A stretch of 31,479 nt of DNA. Source: Phycisphaerales bacterium UBA2421 (lineage in GTDB: Bacteria > Planctomycetota > Phycisphaerae > Tepidisphaerales > Tepidisphaeraceae). Where the stretch lies: positions 1 to 31,479 of the forward strand of contig DDRH01000007.1 in the NCBI GenBank assembly GCA_002343075.1. The letters are read 5' to 3'. The notes beneath the pieces are model-generated. The model saw only the letters and a list, made by a program, of their open reading frames with translations. It did no database searches and was not told where the DNA came from. Below, piece after piece: positions 30,598-31,479 of the stretch (within the stretch, counting starts at the first letter, position 1; every line of letters starts with the position of its first letter). The position numbers and the translations under genes were made by a program.

Positions 30598-31479
30598 ATG
30601 AGATACCGCTTTGGATGCCTGTTGTTTGCCGTGTGGGTTGTGGGGTGCGCAACCAGGACCGATGTCAGCCCGCACCGCGGCGCATCTTCCGCCGACGCGA
30701 TGTTTGATCTGGTGATCGTTAACGCGCGCGTTATTGATGGAACCGGCTCGCAGGCGGTTGATGGCGATGTTGCAATTCGAGATGGAAAGATCGCCGGAAT
30801 CGGCGACTTCCGTAACGCACGCACTCGACGGCAGATCGATGCACAACAGCGGGCAATCGCACCAGGCTTTATCGACGTCCACACCCACGCCGACGACGAT
30901 CTCTACAAGTTGCCCCGGGCCGAAAACTTCATTCGCGATGGCGTGACCACTATCGTCTCCGGCAACTGCGGTTCGAGCGTGCGCGATGTCAAGGCGTACT
31001 TCGACAATCTGATGGCCCGCGGTGTGGCTGTGAATGCCGCGACGCTTTACGGCCACAACACAGTGTTGCGCGCCGTCAAAGGCGGTGTGCGCGGCGAACT
31101 CACTGCCGAGCAAATGACCAGGGCCAGGGCGATGGTGGATCAGGCGATGCTCGACGGCGCAGTCGGGTTTTCCACGGGTCTGATTTACACGCCCGGCCAG
31201 TGGAGCAGCACCGAAGAGATCATCGAACTCGCCAAGGTGGCCGCCAACCATGGCGGCATCTACGCATCGCACATGCGATCGGAGGGCGGCTCGATTATGA
31301 CCGCGATCAATGAGGCACTGCGTATCGGACGCGAAGCGGGCTGCCGGGTACAAATCAGCCATTTCAAGATCGCCAGTGACTATTCGGCGCGTGTCGGCGG
31401 AAGCGACGCAACGCTTGCGCGGGTGGTCGAAGCACGAAACGCCGGGCAGGAAGTCTGGCTCGACCAGTATCCCTATACT
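30598..31479 (+). CDS. Lipoprotein of the N-acyl-D-amino-acid deacylase (amidohydrolase) family, 3' truncated
   Basis: The first 294 codons are present; the gene runs off the window. A lipoprotein signal is visible: hydrophobic residues 7-16, then VVGC with Cys17 as the lipidation site, so it is likely membrane-anchored outside the cytoplasm. From residue 36 an amidohydrolase fold follows: LVIVNARVIDGTG, then APGFIDVHTHADDD (His95, His97), SGNCGSS with Cys124 (the metal-ligand Cys typical of D-aminoacylases), the GFSTGLIYTPG motif, YASHMRSEG (His225) and VQISHFK (His255). It probably hydrolyses N-acyl-D-amino acids or similar amides; D-amino acids from peptidoglycan are a plausible source, by inference. 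It lies 21 bp after AtuA but may have its own leaderless promoter. Confidence 0.88.
   Translation, partial: MRYRFGCLLFAVWVVGCATRTDVSPHRGASSADAMFDLVIVNARVIDGTGSQAVDGDVAIRDGKIAGIGDFRNARTRRQIDAQQRAIAPGFIDVHTHADDDLYKLPRAENFIRDGVTTIVSGNCGSSVRDVKAYFDNLMARGVAVNAATLYGHNTVLRAVKGGVRGELTAEQMTRARAMVDQAMLDGAVGFSTGLIYTPGQWSSTEEIIELAKVAANHGGIYASHMRSEGGSIMTAINEALRIGREAGCRVQISHFKIASDYSARVGGSDATLARVVEARNAGQEVWLDQYPYT

Noticed and set aside
30589..31362. 257-codon minus-strand frame at the right end
   Set aside because: It lies opposite the amidohydrolase, whose metal motifs are intact; the antisense product has no recognisable domain.

Overview
The window looks like chromosomal DNA of a GC-rich planctomycete-type bacterium, most plausibly a member of the class Phycisphaerae. 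This is inferred from the gene types: pseudopilin-like secreted proteins with a prepilin N-terminus and a C-terminal 'ADGHV' motif, a metallophosphoesterase joined to a PQQ-type propeller, a GroES-like protein away from groEL, and intergenic DNA rich in short palindromic repeats. No 16S rRNA or other decisive taxonomic marker is present. I see no CRISPR array, tRNA, rRNA, transposase or phage gene.

Layout. 1-5063: the end of an unknown gene with a strong terminator; then a leftward block with a secreted S1/P1-nuclease/phospholipase-C-like metallohydrolase, a small secreted unknown, atpG (ATP synthase gamma, without its usual atp neighbours), a receiver-like protein lacking the phosphoacceptor Asp, and a GroES-like protein; then a divergent secreted alpha/beta-hydrolase-like protein. 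5246-9078: two secreted cell-wall hydrolases (NlpC/P60 and an N-acetylmuramoyl-L-alanine amidase) convergent with a large phosphoesterase-propeller protein. 9170-15027: housekeeping genes recR, ispE, a SpoVG homologue with an inserted zinc ribbon, a small secreted protein, tyrA, and divergently accA. The 9776-10411 gap holds a palindromic repeat, a candidate structured RNA and two terminator-like hairpins. 15206-18072: a saccharopine/lysine dehydrogenase and an ALDH7-type alpha-aminoadipic semialdehyde dehydrogenase, which look like a lysine-degradation pair. 18201-20167: two tandem pseudopilin paralogues. 20385-30576: a long rightward catabolic run with an acyl-CoA dehydrogenase, E1-alpha, E1-beta and E2 of a 2-oxoacid dehydrogenase complex, a small unknown translationally coupled to a metallo-beta-lactamase-fold hydrolase, a methylcrotonyl-CoA-carboxylase-like carboxyltransferase and an AtuA-family protein. 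The window ends inside a lipoprotein of the N-acyl-D-amino-acid deacylase family.

How the genes fit together. The right half reads as degradation of amino acids and acyl-CoAs: lysine through aminoadipate semialdehyde, and probably branched-chain 2-oxoacids to acyl-CoA, dehydrogenation, then carboxylation. E3 (lipoamide dehydrogenase) and the biotin-carboxylase subunit are not in the window and must come from elsewhere.

The observations I find most interesting are: (i) seven genes whose start codon lies only 6-9 nt after a TANNNT -10-like box, most without a visible Shine-Dalgarno, suggesting leaderless mRNAs; (ii) the zinc-ribbon SpoVG; (iii) the structured element between recR and ispE with a GCAA tetraloop and a strong terminator; (iv) signal-peptide coding regions of the two adjacent cell-wall hydrolases that resemble nearby intergenic repeat units; and (v) the receiver-like protein without its phospho-site next to a lone GroES homologue.
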